Positions 1-10,450 are shown, numbered from the stretch's first letter. The stretch is 64,000 nucleotides of DNA from Piliocolobus tephrosceles (GCF_002776525.5 NC_045446.1:64996558-65060557), one strand, 5' to 3'. Notes: generated by a model not told the origin, from the sequence alone. A program made the numbers and translations.

Positions 1-269
1 ACCAAGAAAGAGTGTGAGTAAAGAATGAATATACAGGATGACACTGTCCTTGCACATTAGGGTTGTACTCACAAGATCTGGTTTCTAAAAATACCCTTTT
101 TGGAGCCATTGTTCAGGAATTTGTTAAGATCCCCCTGGTGTCAGTTTCTTATACAACAGAGAACAAATGTATCCCTGTCGCATCTGAACTGGAAAACCAT
201 TTTTAGAGTGAAGTGTGACAGTGCTGCTGTGGCCTGGGTTCCAAGAAAGAATGCATGTGACACCCAGTC
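1..269. other. Sequence beyond the XRRA1 3' end, no gene seen
   Basis: No recognised repeat or exon. From human synteny it could lie in the 3' UTR of the convergent gene RNF169 (plus strand), but nothing in the bases proves this. Confidence 0.4.
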
Positions 270-503
270 TGTTGCCCTGTGCACCCACTCTTTATTGCCG
301 CTGGGCCAGGCACCCCGTCATGCCTGGCCCAAGGAGGGGAGATCCTAACAAGGGGAGGCCACCTTGTGGCTAGTGAGTGGGGCCCAGCTGAGCTCTGAGG
401 CCTGTGGCCGGCTGGTCAACCTTGAGGTGCGGTCCAGGGCACAGAGCCCTCAGGGAGAGCTGAGGCACAGGCTGGGTGGTGCGCACAGCCCCCGTGCACA
501 GCC
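270..503 (-). other. XRRA1: XRRA1 3' UTR
   Basis: This is the sequence after the TAG, ending just beyond an AATAAA hexamer on the minus strand (291-296). It is GC-rich with no repeat recognised. The cleavage point near 270-275 is inferred from the usual 15-25 base spacing. Confidence 0.65.
291..296 (-). promoter_or_regulatory. XRRA1: XRRA1 poly(A) signal AATAAA
   Basis: TTTATT on the plus strand is AATAAA on the gene strand, 208 bases past the stop codon. A G/T-rich stretch (GGGTGTCACATG) follows on the gene strand, as expected downstream of a cleavage site. It is the only canonical hexamer between the stop codon and the window edge on this strand. Confidence 0.65.
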
Positions 504-757
504 CTAGCCTTGTGAGTCACTGGCTGTGGGCTCCTGGCAGAACTCATCCATGAACTCGAGGAAGCGGCCGAACTTGGGCTGACTCTCACTCAGCGCTGGG
601 CAGGCTGGGGGGAGCGGGGTGGTCCTGAACACTGTCCGCAGAGAGCCACTCACCAGCTGCCGGTAACGTGCTTGGAACTCCTTCAACAGCCTCTTCGCCT
701 CCAGGTACTGCTTGTGGTTCATCAGCCGCCGTTCTGTCCGCCGGTGCAGGACAGCAC
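504..757 (-). CDS. XRRA1: XRRA1 terminal coding exon with stop codon
   Basis: 254 bp: two bases finishing Gly, 83 codons and a TAG stop at 504-506. The N-terminal half (LHRRTERRLMNHKQYLEAKR and on) is a long Arg/Lys/Glu/Gln-rich helix likely to form a coiled coil. The tail ends EFMDEFCQEPTASDSQG, the XRRA1 C-terminus as I remember it. The acceptor is CTTTTCCTGCAG. The reading frame continues open upstream of the acceptor, so the splice site, not a Met, sets the start. Confidence 0.94.
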
Positions 758-1149
758 CTGCAGGAAAAGAAGCCAGGAGAGGCACCAAGCTCACCCTGGT
801 TCCTACCCAGCTGGAAGCAAGAGGATTGGGTCTAGAAACCCTTGGAAAGTGGGATGGCAGGACAGGAAGATGCTAAGGGGCTGAAAATGGCCTTTCCAGT
901 TTGGGGCAGTAGGAAGTCAGTGGTATCCCCTCTTGACTCTATCTTAAGCCCTGGTTCAGGACCTTAACATGCTATGTGATTTAACTCCCGGCCTCATGCT
1001 GGCTCTCCTTTTCTCCATCTACATACAGAGACTGATGTCGGTAGTTGCTCTATAGGGGCCTTTCCTGCACTGACACAAGCCCTTTCTTTGCCTTTAATCA
1101 GCAGGAGTGAACTGGATCTGGGATCCTGGCAGCTGTGGCAGAGCCGTAC

Positions 1150-1255
1150 CTAGTGGAGCCTCTGTAATGTTCCGGGGATCCCGCAAGCGAATGAAGATGT
1201 CATCCAGCAGTTGGGTTCTAGTCTTCCTTGGGGGTGGAATCGGGATCCTCTGGGC
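1150..1255 (-). CDS. XRRA1: XRRA1 exon, C-terminal region
   Basis: 106 bp: 35 codons plus 'g' of a split Gly. It reads AQRIPIPPPRKTRTQLLDDI then FIRLRDPRNITEAPL. The proline run followed by a basic patch is a candidate SH3-type or basic docking site (inference). The acceptor is CTTCTGCCAG and the donor GTACGG. Confidence 0.93.
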
Positions 1256-1463
1256 CTGGCAGAAGGTCATGGAGGAGGGTGTTATCCCAGGTTTATGCAC
1301 AGACTTTCCTGGCCTAACTTCATATAGTCACAGCAACAGGCTGAGGAGCATCTGGGGGTGCTGGGAAAGCATGGCCCTCAGAGGGTTCCAAGGTGACAGC
1401 CACATCTGTACCTGAGGGGGTTACTCAGGGGCCATTTACACACTCAATGAGCTGGATGTTTAC

Positions 1464-1579
1464 CCGTTTCTCTTTGGGAACATAGGGTTTCTGAAGAGTG
1501 TCCAGCTTGGGCTTGGAGGAGTGGCACAGGAGTGGGTGCTTCAGCATGTGTTGCAGGGCCTGTGCATTCTTCTGGATTC
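1464..1579 (-). CDS. XRRA1: XRRA1 exon, C-terminal region
   Basis: 116 bp: two bases completing Gly, then 38 codons. It reads IQKNAQALQHMLKHPLLC then a Lys/Pro-rich stretch ending VPKEKR. The first part is predicted helical by eye. The acceptor is CTTGCCCTAG and the donor GTAAAC. A 208-bp intron, the smallest in the window, separates it from the next exon. Confidence 0.93.
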
Positions 1580-2361
1580 CTAGGGCAAGAAGGCAAGACT
1601 GAGTCAAGGCACTGCCCCGTCCTCCCAGATGCCTCCCCGGATTGCTTCATTCCTCAGTCTCACAGCAGCTCTAGGTAAAAGGATTTGAGAGTCCCCAAAA
1701 GAAAACACTGCTCCTAGGTTTCTTCCGGGTCTGTTCCAGTGCCTGAACGTCCATCATTCTTCAGTGAGTATTTGTCCCATATTATAATGGAAAAATAGCA
1801 CAGATTGTAATGGGAAGATAGTATTGGAGTGGGGGAAAAGGCTGGCTCCAGTGCAACCCCGTTAACCTCAGGGGGTTATATCATAGGGGCTGATATCCCC
1901 AACAGTCCAGCTGAATGCCAGTTGCTTTGGAAGTACAGATTAACACAGAGATGAAGCTGCCTCCTTTGCCTCCAACCAGATAGGAAGGATTTCGGACGTT
2001 CAGTTTGGGAGCTTAACCTGGGCTGGGAAAAGCTCAAGAATCTGGCCAGTCTGGGTGTTCATTCATCAAACTTTTCCTGAGGAGAGACTTCATCATCCAG
2101 AACAGCTAGGCTGAGACCGACTAGAATCTCTGAATAAACTGTGGTTCCCTGTAAGCCAGTGAAGGCCCAAGCCAGGACAGGGGTCCCAATATGTGGGGCT
2201 TCAAAGGACACCCTAAAAGGAGCCCTTTGACAGGTATTTAGACAGAGGACAGCACCCTAGTTGGGAAAAGACAGCTTGGTGCCAGCCTTGGCTTGACCCT
2301 GACTTGCTCTGGGCTGTGGAGATGGCCTCTTGCCCTGGAGCAAGGATATGCCCTCACATAC

Positions 2362-2560
2362 CCTTTGGCTCAATGAAGGCTGGATCAGGCTTGGCTGTCA
2401 GCAGTTCTTCATAGCCGTGGTACTTGCTGGGAAGGGAGGCAGTTGTGAGCTTCCTCCGAGTCACTTTCACCTCTCTGGGTGCCGTTGGTGGTTTCTTTTG
2501 GTCTTTCTCCTTCAACTCTAAATCATCCTTATGGATGATGGAGGAAGGCAGTTCACTCAC
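2362..2560 (-). CDS. XRRA1: XRRA1 linker exon, lysine-rich
   Basis: 199 bp: 66 codons and one base of a split Gly. It begins VSELPSSIIHKDDLELKEKD, continues with basic KVTRRKL, and ends KPDPAFIEPK. No domain was recognised; it is charged and probably disordered to helical. The acceptor is CCTGGGCACAG and the donor GTATGT. It joins in frame to the exons on both sides. Confidence 0.93.
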
Positions 2561-2589
2561 CTGTGCCCAGGAAGAAAACACATTTATTT

Positions 2590-3130
2590 GTCATTCATTC
2601 ATTCATTCATTCCATGAACATTCAGAGCATCATCTCTGTGCTGGTCTCTGCTGGGCCCTGTTAAGGGCAAGGGTAAGACCAAGACTGGGATGGAAGGAGG
2701 CAAACATAAAAATAACAATTAATAAATGCTTTAACAGAGGGAATACAGTGGTTTTGGGTGATCCCACAGGAAGCCCTAGCCTAGCCAAGAAGCTCCCTTG
2801 GAGGAAGGCCTTAGCATGAGCTAAGTCTTAAAGAGCCAGGAAAGCCATCCCTATGGAGCAATGGGGAGAGGTGTAGACTGCAAGTGATGACAAAGAATGA
2901 TTGTTTCAGACAAAGAACAGCATGAGCAAAGGTGCAGAGGTAAGAAACATCAAGGTTCATTTTGGGGGAACTAAAGATTGGTACAGTTAAGTAAAATGTG
3001 AAGAGACAGGCAACCGCAGTGGTAAGCAGGACCCAGATCAGTAAGGACCACTATATGCCAAGCTGAGGGTGTGTTTTATTTTATATTTTCTTTATCTTCA
3101 CTCTGATGGCAAACCATGGAGGATTTTAGC
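2590..3130 (+). repeat. Ancient interspersed repeat, family not assigned
   Basis: It starts with (CATT)n-like ATTCATTC, then 'gctgggccctgttaagg', '...aagccatccctatggagc' and 'tgagcaaaggtgcagagg', and ends 'catggaggattttagcc'. The same motif order appears in diverged copies near 10.3, 13.4, 55.0 and 57.0 kb. I know this as a common mammalian repeat but cannot name its family with confidence. Confidence 0.5.
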
Positions 3131-3198
3131 CTATCCTAATGGCTTTATAAGAAATCTGTATGTCATGTAGGGATATAGTTATTTATTAAAATGACTCA

Positions 3199-3488
3199 CC
3201 AGGTGGGGTGGCACATGCCTGTAGTCCTAGCTACTCAGGAAGCTGAGGTGGGAGGGCTGCTTGAGCTTGGAAGCTCTGGGCTGTAGTGCATTATGCTCGA
3301 GTGTCCACACTATGTTCAGCATCAATGGGTGACCTCCCAGGAGTGGGAGACCACCAAGTTGCCTAAGGAGAGATGAACTTGCCTAGGTAGGAAATGGAGC
3401 AGGTCAAAACTCACTTCCTGATCAGTAGTGGGATAGTGCTTGTGAATAGCCATTGCACTACAGCCTGGGCAACACAGTGAGACCCATC
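3199..3488 (+). pseudogene. RN7SL: 7SL (SRP) RNA pseudogene
   Basis: About 290 bp follow the full 7SL RNA layout, not an Alu dimer. The Alu-domain 5' part is followed by the S-domain that Alu lacks: 'ttcagcatcaatgggtgacc', 'cccaggagtgggagaccacc', 'gttgcctaaggagagatgaac', 'gagcaggtcaaaactc' and 'tgatcagtagtgggat'. The 3' Alu-domain part 'cactacagcctgggcaac' then closes it. Functional 7SL is 299 nt. Many substitutions, loss of the 5' GCCGGGCGCG and no Pol III terminator make it a retropseudogene. No oligo(A) tail or clear target-site duplication is visible. Confidence 0.93.
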
Positions 3489-3494
3489 ATGCAT

Positions 3495-3560
3495 ATACCT
3501 GTGTGTGTATTTGTGAATATACGTGTATATATACACGTATGTGTATACAATATATATGAC
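3495..3560. repeat. TG/TA-rich simple repeat with perfect palindrome
   Basis: Alternating purine-pyrimidine tract just downstream of the 7SL pseudogene. Positions 3519-3540 form a perfect 22-base palindrome centred on TATATA with ACGTGT/ACACGT arms. Confidence 0.8.
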
Positions 3561-3574
3561 CTATAACAAGCAAA

Positions 3575-4215
3575 AAAGCTGAATTAGCAATTTTTAAACT
3601 TTCCACAAAGAAAAGCTAAGGACCAGATGGTTTCACTGGTGAATTCTACCAAACATTTAAAAAAGAATTAACACCAATACTTCACAAACTCTTCCAAAAA
3701 TTAAAAGAGGCTTGTTATGTGAGGTTAGTATTAACCTGAAATCCAAACTAGGGAAAGACATTACAAGAAAGGAAAAATACAAAGCAGTATCACTTATGAA
3801 TATAAATGCAAACATTCTCAAAAAATATTAGCAAACTGAATTCCACAAGTAAAGGGGATTATATACTATGACCAAGTGAGATTTATCGTAGGAATGAAAG
3901 GTTGGTTTAACATCTGGAAATCAATTAATGTAATATATCAATAAAGGAACAAAACCATATGATCATCTCAGTAGACACAGGAAAAGCCCACTCTGTCATG
4001 ATTAAAAAGCACTCAAACTAGGAATACAAAGTAACTTCCTCAACCAGATAAAGAGCATCTATGGAAAACCCTCACCTAATATCATAATTAATGGTGAAAG
4101 ACTGAATGCTTTCCCCTTAAGAACAGGCACAAGACAAGGAAGTCTGCTCTCACCACTTCTATTCATCATTGTATTAAAGGTTATAGCCAGGATAATTAGG
4201 CCAGAAAAAAAAAAG
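3575..4215 (+). mobile_element. L1 fragment (ORF2 reverse-transcriptase region)
   Basis: It matches L1 ORF2 in order: 'ttcactggtgaattctacc', the 'ggaatgaaaggttggtttaac' segment, 'gatcatctcagtagacac' and 'acaagacaaggaagtctgct'. It ends in an A-run at 4207. It is heavily diverged and truncated at both ends. Confidence 0.85.
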
Positions 4216-4789
4216 TTGTTTTTTTTTTTTTTTCTGAACAACATGGTGACTCATAATTGATTGCATGGCTTTGGCCGCTAGGAGCTCAGAATTGCATTTT
4301 GTCAAAACATCTTTATTATAATAGCAGCAGTGCATGATGTGCATGTTTGAGTGACAGAATTACTCTTATACTATTTCCTTTCCTGTCCATATTTTCCATC
4401 TAAATCTCTCAAATTGTTTCTCTTAAAATGCTTATTTATATTCTGCATTGCTCCAAAAAGGTTCTGAGATAGTTCTTTAAGATACTTTTATACTATATAA
4501 ATTTATATGTCACTATAAGTCATCTGTGGAAAAAGAAATAGATGGATGGAGAGTTAGACCTCCATGAATGGATGGATGTACATCCTGGAAAGATCTGGCA
4601 GTGAGCAGATTGGAGGGCAAGACTGGAGGCAGGGAGATCAGGGAGAAGGGTGGTACAGTAATAAAGTTCAAGGGGGCCCTGCCAACTCTTCTAGCCTTAT
4701 ATTACCCTTTGCCACATGCCACCCTTCTGCTGCACTGACACTAAACATTTGTGGTTTCTGAATGTACCATTTTAATTTTCTTCCTCTAT

Positions 4790-5060
4790 CCTGTTTCATG
4801 CTGTGTCCTCTGTCCAGAATGCCCTTGCTGCTATATCTTCACCTTTAATTCCTACTCAGCCTGTAAATCTCAGCTCAGTTGAGCCTCTTCCAGGACAGCC
4901 TCCTGGGCTGGGGCACCGGCATCTCTCCTTCCTCCAGGCTCCCAGCCTCTGGGATTTCCTCAGTCTCAGCACTGATTGCATGAGCTGGTCTGTCTGTGTT
5001 CCCCATTATACTGAGAGCACCTCAAGGGCACGACCTGCATCTGATCTATGTTCCCAGGAT
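4790..5060 (+). mobile_element. L2-like LINE fragment (3' part)
   Basis: The order 'ctgtccagaatgcccttgct', 'aatctcagctcag', 'ctcttccaggacagcctcc' and 'gagagcacctcaagggcac' is that of the L2 3' end. It is diverged, and both boundaries are approximate. Confidence 0.6.
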
Positions 5061-5397
5061 CCAGAGGCAGCATCAAAAGTGAGGAGCCCTGAAGTAGAGA
5101 GGTACAGGCAGCAGCAAACCCTTCTGAAAAACTAGTTGGAATCACACCCCAGTCAGACCACAGATCTTGTCTGTGCAACAGAAATATGACTTGTCCCCAT
5201 GGGTGCCCCTATCAGTAGCCTTAGACCAGAGATCTTCCAGAAGAGGCTTGCAAGCTCCACCAAGGGTGCTGACTTCTCATTTCCAGACCTGCCATGTGCT
5301 TGTTGCTCCCAGCTGTCCACAGCAGTTGAGACTAAGGGCTGCAGAGGAACCTGTGGGAGCTAGTAACAAGTGGGCAGGGACAGCTGGATACAGGTAC

Positions 5398-5745
5398 CTG
5401 GGTCAGGAAGATGGACTCTGTGCTCTTGGAGTCCTCATCTGATGGGTGCTCTGGGCTGAGGCGGACAGCTGTGTCACTCAGGTGGGACAGGGTCTCTTCA
5501 CTATGCACAGTGGAGTCGGAGCAGATGGGAGGCAGTGGCACGAAGGTCCGGCGAGACAGGGAAAGGCCTTCCAGACTCTCAGTGGGCATCTCTGACTCCA
5601 CAGAAGTGCTTTTGGTAGTGGGCAGATCTTCAGCCAGCTGTGCCTCTGGCTCTAGCATATCCTTTGAGGGAGACTTGGTTGTGGTCACTTGTGGGTGATG
5701 GAGCACCAGAGGCTGCTTTGGCACCTTTGGGATTTCGGTTTTCAC
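5398..5745 (-). CDS. XRRA1: XRRA1 large linker exon (Ser/Thr/Pro/Glu-rich)
   Basis: 348 bp, 116 codons, phase 0. It is the largest exon in the window and of low sequence complexity: VKTEIPKVPKQPLVL at the start, many S/T/P/E residues in the middle (for example TTKSTSVESEMPTES), and SDEDSKSTESIFLTQ at the end. The composition suggests an intrinsically disordered, PEST-like, phosphorylatable linker (inference). The acceptor is CCATGACAG and the donor GTACCT. It should be the fastest-diverging part of the protein among primates. Confidence 0.93.
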
Positions 5746-5869
5746 CTGTCATGGAGAAGAGCCGGAATGAATGTGCTTCCTAATCAAGAGTCTCTCCTCC
5801 TGGGCCTCACTAGCCTGAGGCCACTTGTATAGCAGCTGGAGTGCTGGGTACGGACTGACGGGGAGGTGG

Positions 5870-6075
5870 AAAGGGAAATCATACTTGTTGGGCATCTATG
5901 ATGTGCCCCATGCATGATGTAAGTTGTTTTATTTCTACCTTGAAACTACCCAATGAATAATTATCCTCAATTTTATAGATGAGGAAACAGGCTTAGAGAG
6001 GTAAAATGACCTGTCCAAGTCCTAGAGTGATTCAGCAGTAGTGCCTGGATGATGTAATTCCAGTCCTGGGCTCCA
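5870..6075 (-). mobile_element. MIR SINE
   Basis: The complement of the MIR core is visible: 'gatgtgccccatgcatgatg', 'ttttatagatgaggaaacag', 'gcttagagaggtaaaatgac' and 'ctgtccaag'. It lies in the intron between the 8.4-kb and 5.6-kb exons. Confidence 0.8.
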
Positions 6076-6079
6076 GGCT

Positions 6080-7450
6080 TCATGCTGCATCCCTGACCAT
6101 ACGTCACTCTGGCCCTCAGTAGTCTCACTCTTCAGATGAGGGTTTAACATGGTGCCTATGGCTTTCCCCGGGGACTCCGAGGAGAGGGTGTTGGGGAATG
6201 GTCCTGTATTTTCTGGAAGATGGCAGCACCAGGCCCCTTTCAGGATGCTGGTCCCTATACCTTATATAAAGATCCGAAAGATAGATCTCTCTGAAGGTTC
6301 AGGACCAAGAAAATAACTTCCTTAATTAGTAAAAGCCTGTGACCATTCTCCCCATCCTCCTCAGCTGCCAGGAGGTGTCCATGTGCCCAATTTACCTCAG
6401 CTGGGCTTAGTTCTTTCCCTCTCTCCCTTTACATAGTCGATTGTTTTCACTCTTTGTCAGAGGTATTTGGTTCACTTACATCTGTACTTTTACTGAGAGA
6501 TGTAAGTTGTGTAGTGGAAAGATTCCAAGCACTGTAGTTAGAAAAATATGGGCTGGAATACAGGTCTATCCTTTGAGTTCCCATTTCCTCCTTGTGCCTC
6601 TCTCACAGAGTTCCACCAAATGAAATGGTGTGTGCAAATGTACCTAACGGACTAAGGAGGGCGAAGGATGACTTTTATAAAACATGTTACTTTAAAAAAA
6701 AAAAATCTCCTTTTGGAAAATATGTAGAACCTCAGTGTTTAGACTTGAAGCCTGAGGGACCCAGAGTCTTTGTGTGAATCCATGCCACAGGGCACAGGGC
6801 ATGAACACAGCACTGCACCTCAGCATCTAAAACACCAAGTGCCATCACTTGGCAGCTGGTGGGAAAGGACAGTTCCCCTTCCCTCTCATGGCTCTGTGAG
6901 AGAGATGTGCTAGAGGAAATGCTCTTTCTCTATCCCACAGCTACTTTCCCCGCCCCTTTCCAAGGGAGGAATGGGTAACCTAACTGGCCAGAGGTTGAGT
7001 CACTGCGCCCTGCTTCAGTCGTGGGCTGGATTACTGCTCATCAATGAGACCAGGCTATTTTATCTTCTATTTGTGTCCTCACATCAAAGGGCTCACACAG
7101 CTTCTTGGTTACAGGCCTGTTCTGGCAGGTTCTCCATTTTCCTCCTGTCTGTCCATGCCTAGGTGTGAGGGGAGGGGCTGCAGCCCTGGTCCATGTAACC
7201 CCAGGGGTCTAATCTGCATTTCTAGCCCCATCTCTGTATGCACAATGGGGACATGCAGGCATCCCCAGTCTGACTCAGGACTAAGCCACATTCTCCAGTC
7301 CAAGATAGAGGGTATTTACCTAAATTAACAAAGCATTGATTTGTTTCTCATTTGGCCACTGGCATCTGTGTTTATTTAACTCATTTAGCTCAAAGGTTGG
7401 TCAGAACCTTTGATGGGAGGAGGTTTGAGGGGTCCCCTAGGACCCACACT
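6080..7450. other. Intron sequence, little recognised
   Basis: Part of the 2.6-kb XRRA1 intron. A weak MIR-like stretch lies at about 6,480-6,620 ('gtgtagtggaaagattccaag'). Otherwise I see no repeat, exon or RNA. Confidence 0.5.
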
Positions 7451-7454
7451 AACT

Positions 7455-7565
7455 TTTAACAAGTCAGTTCACCTCTCTGAGTTTGTTGCTTCATCTGCTG
7501 TGAGAATTATGAGATAGGATATATGCAAGGGCTCCGCAGAGTCCTAGGCATGGGGCTTCATAAAG
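7455..7565 (+). mobile_element. MIR fragment
   Basis: 'aagtcagttcacctctctga', 'gtttgttgcttcatctgc' and 'cctaggcatggggcttcat' follow the MIR order in the sense direction. Short and diverged. Confidence 0.55.
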
Positions 7566-7992
7566 GAGAGAGAGGATTCTGCCCCTCCCTAGCTGGCTGA
7601 TGGGAAATGATGGGGCAGATCCTTAAGAGGAGGTAGCAGACAACAAGGAAGATGATGGAAACCTTGGAATTTCTATTTCTGACTTCAAATGCTTGTCCAG
7701 TCCTCTGAGGACATCAGACAAGAGCCTGGCTGGACAGAGGCGGGCTGCAGAGGGGATGGCAAGGAAATGCCTGTATTTAACTTTTGGGATCAGCAATGCT
7801 CAGCCCACCTTTTGGCTGTAGAAAGACTAATAAAGTTCAGGAGGGAGGAGCATTTCACAGAAATTTTTGAAATTCTTCAGATGAAAGAGGGATTTGACTT
7901 ACTTTATGGCAAAGGAAGTAGACTTCTCTCAACATAAGGAAACACTTCCTTAAGATTCAGGCAGGAGATGTATTCTGGTCCTGGCTTAGCCA

Positions 7993-8121
7993 TTTTTTTT
8001 TTTTTTTTTTTGTAGAGACAAGATCTCACCCAGGCTGGTCTTAAACTCCTGCCCTCAAGTGATCCTCTCGCCTTGGCCTCCAAAGTGCTGCGATTAGAGG
8101 CGTGAGCCACCACGCCTGGCC
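7993..8121 (-). mobile_element. Alu monomer (FLAM/FRAM type)
   Basis: T-run, then 'gtagagacaagatctcaccc' through 'gtgagccaccacgcctggcc'. It is a single arm. A short 'tagccatt' repeat on both sides is a likely target-site duplication. Confidence 0.85.
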
Positions 8122-8374
8122 CATAGCCATTCTCAATTACTATAGGTGACTGTAACTTTCAGTGGTAAGAGTTTTGGGAGTTTAAAATATATTTTCGTAT
8201 CTGTTGTTTCATCAAATGCTCTTCCCAAAGCAAGGAAAGGAGAAGGCAATGCTGAATCTAATGGAGAGATTCCAGGCACTGTGGAGTGAGCAGCTCTACA
8301 GCCAGGTTGGTTTGCATACATTATAATAGGCTGCACTCTTCCTGGGGGTGAGAGTCCTGCCTTGGAAGCCCTAC

Positions 8375-8490
8375 CTTCCGTGATTCCTTCCGAGACATCA
8401 AAACATGATGCTTAGGCTTTACTATCTTCCTTCGAATTAAGTGGATTCCCAGTCGCTCTTGGAGGAAGCTCTTCAGCAGTGGAGGGACCC
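8375..8490 (-). CDS. XRRA1: XRRA1 exon after the LRR domain, basic segment
   Basis: 116 bp: 'gg' completing Gly, then 38 codons. It encodes VPPLLKSFLQERLGIHLIRR followed by a lysine-rich stretch ending SRKESRK. It resembles an LRR C-terminal cap (the pattern where the next LRR helix is followed by a 'phi-x-ER-G' stretch) and then a basic region that could act in nuclear localisation (inference). The acceptor is ATGGCACCAG and the donor GTAGGG. An MIR starts about 15 bp upstream of the exon in the intron. Confidence 0.92.
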
Positions 8491-8506
8491 CTGGTGCCAT
8501 GATGGG

Positions 8507-8720
8507 AAAATAAGATTACTATTAGCTAAAATTTATACTGGGGCTTACTATGTGCCAGGCACTATTCAAACTGCTTTACATGTATTAATGAAACTTATTC
8601 TCAACCCTAGGGGTAGGTACCTCATTATTCCCATTCAATAGGCAAGGAAACTGAGGCACAGAGAGGCTAAGGAATTTGTCCAAGATAATAAAGCTACTGT
8701 GCAGTGAGGATCAGAACTTC
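8507..8720 (-). mobile_element. MIR SINE
   Basis: Well-preserved complement of MIR: 'tactatgtgccaggcactat', 'ctttacatgtattaatg', 'ggtaggtacctcattattcc' and 'gaaactgaggcacagagagg'. It begins about 15 bp from the XRRA1 exon at 8,375-8,490. Confidence 0.9.
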
Positions 8721-8939
8721 ACTGGTGTCACTCCAGGGCCCAGGACTCTAAAATGCCTCCAGCTCCTGTATCTTACAGTTGCTCCACTGCTGACCACCCC
8801 ATTCCTTGTGCTCTGGGAAGAGAGGCTCCTGCAGTTGGGGCTGCACCCCTCTGCAACTGGGAAGTGGGAGATGAGGTCATGACAGAACTGTTCCACAAAG
8901 CAGGGTGTGGTTCAAAAGAGCTCATACAGGATTTAGAGA

Positions 8940-9085
8940 ATTCCATATTCCATGCCCAACTCAGACTCTTTCTTGCTGTGTGACCTTAGGCAGATCATGA
9001 ACCTCCCTGAGCCTCAGTTTCTACCACTGTCCATGGGGACAATAATGCCTGCCTCACAGGATTACTGTCAGGATGAGCTGGTACA
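8940..9085 (+). mobile_element. MIR SINE
   Basis: Sense MIR: 'ctcagactctttcttgctgt', 'gtgaccttaggcagatcatg', 'cctgagcctcagtttc' and 'caataatgcctgcctcacag'. It lies in the 748-bp intron between two XRRA1 exons. Confidence 0.85.
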
Positions 9086-9238
9086 GAGCTATTTCCTCTA
9101 CTCCTCAATGTACCATGAACCTTGTCCACTCTGATACAGAGTAGATCCCAGGGCTTGCCATTGATGAGGTGGGGATGAGGGTGCCACACTGCTCCTTGGG
9201 CACTGGGTTGAGAGGGGGCAGGTTTGCGGGCACCATAC

Positions 9239-9332
9239 CTCGTGTATGGGCCACCAGAGGGTTGTTATGAAAGATGAATTCGCAGAGAGATGGGAAGAGA
9301 GCTACTGGTAGGACAGCATCCTCTTTTGCGAT
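9239..9332 (-). CDS. XRRA1: XRRA1 exon completing an LRR
   Basis: 94 bp: 31 codons and 'g' of a split Gly. The peptide IAKEDAVLPVALFPSL continues the repeat begun in the 16.4-kb exon, then CEFIFHNNPLVAHTR forms the capping repeat, with the Asn-Asn-Pro typical of a terminal LRR. The acceptor is CATTCATTACAG and the donor GTATGG. This is the last LRR of the protein; the following exons are non-LRR. Confidence 0.93.
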
Positions 9333-9339
9333 CTGTAAT

Positions 9340-10260
9340 GAATGCAAGAGAGACTCTCAGGTTGACACCACCCCCACCTCTACCTAGGTATGTCTAGGCC
9401 CCTCACTGCAGGGCTACATGCTTGCTAGGATTGGGGGTGGTATTGGGTAAGACATGCTGCTGTGGATGGGACTCGCTGCTGGGTGCTGCCTTGTCCCTAC
9501 AATATCACCTACTCGTGCAGAGAGTGCCTTGCCCCTCCTGTCTGAAATTCCACCATCACTGTTGCGTGTTTAAGAGCTAAGAGTTTTTCCTCTCTTCTCC
9601 ATGCTGGATATGTAGCCTGTATCAAGTATCAGGGAAGCTGGTGGCAAAATAATAAGAACAAACATTTGTGGTAAGAACAAACTCTTTATCTCATGAAGAT
9701 TCTGGAAGGTTGACAGGGCATTGGCTTTAACTTCAGGATACAATTTGACACTTCATCTTCCTCAACACAAACCTCTACACACTCCTGATGGCTCTTTCAC
9801 TGAAGCCAGTTCTGGGTACTTCTCTGGGGATGGATAGGGGGAAAGGAGGACCCACACATCTAAGGGATGAGTAGAGCCAGTGTTAAGAGAGACCTCATGG
9901 CTGTCTGGGATACAGAGAATGCCCTGTGAAGCCAGCCTGCAAGTGGTGGCTTACTGGCCAAGCCAGCCTCTGAAGGGCAAAATATATACAAGCTTTGTTG
10001 AGCAGACTGTCTGGAAAAGCTGGGGACCATCTTGGTGAGAGTATCTATTAGCAATGGAAAAGTATCAGGGACATCAGGATCAAAGGGACCAGGAGTCGGG
10101 CAGTGGCCTATCCGACCCCTGGACACACTGAAAGGTATTGGGTCAGATGTAGGACCCAATGAAGGTAGTAAAGTCCAAGGGCTGGAAGAGGGAGGGCACT
10201 TCAGTTTAGCTTCCTCCGCAGCCTTACTGGATAGCACTAGATTTCTACTGAGCAACTAAC
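9340..10260. other. Intron sequence, nothing recognised
   Basis: Start of the 7-kb XRRA1 intron. Open frames on both strands overlap at 9,860-10,260 but have no splice support and no family resemblance. Confidence 0.5.
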
Positions 10261-10269
10261 TTCTCTTTC

Positions 10270-10450
10270 ATTTTTATTCATTCAACCAACAAATATTTAC
10301 TGAATACCTACCATGTGCCAAGCACTTTGTTGGGAATGAGCAAAAGAGACACAATTTCTGCCCTCAGAGAGCACTGTCTAGTGGGAAACAAGCACTGGAG
10401 AGACAGTAACACAGGAGAATAGACTTACAATGTGGTAAGTGTCACAAGAT
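10270..10450 (+). repeat. Ancient repeat, same unassigned family as 2.6 kb
   Basis: 'attcattcaaccaacaaata', 'taccatgtgccaagcacttt' and 'gagcactgtctagtggg' follow the same order as the 2.6-kb copy. Confidence 0.5.

Noticed and set aside
3199..3488. Alu or active 7SL gene
   Set aside because: S-domain sequence excludes Alu; substitutions and loss of the GCCGGGCGCG start and Pol III terminator exclude an active gene.
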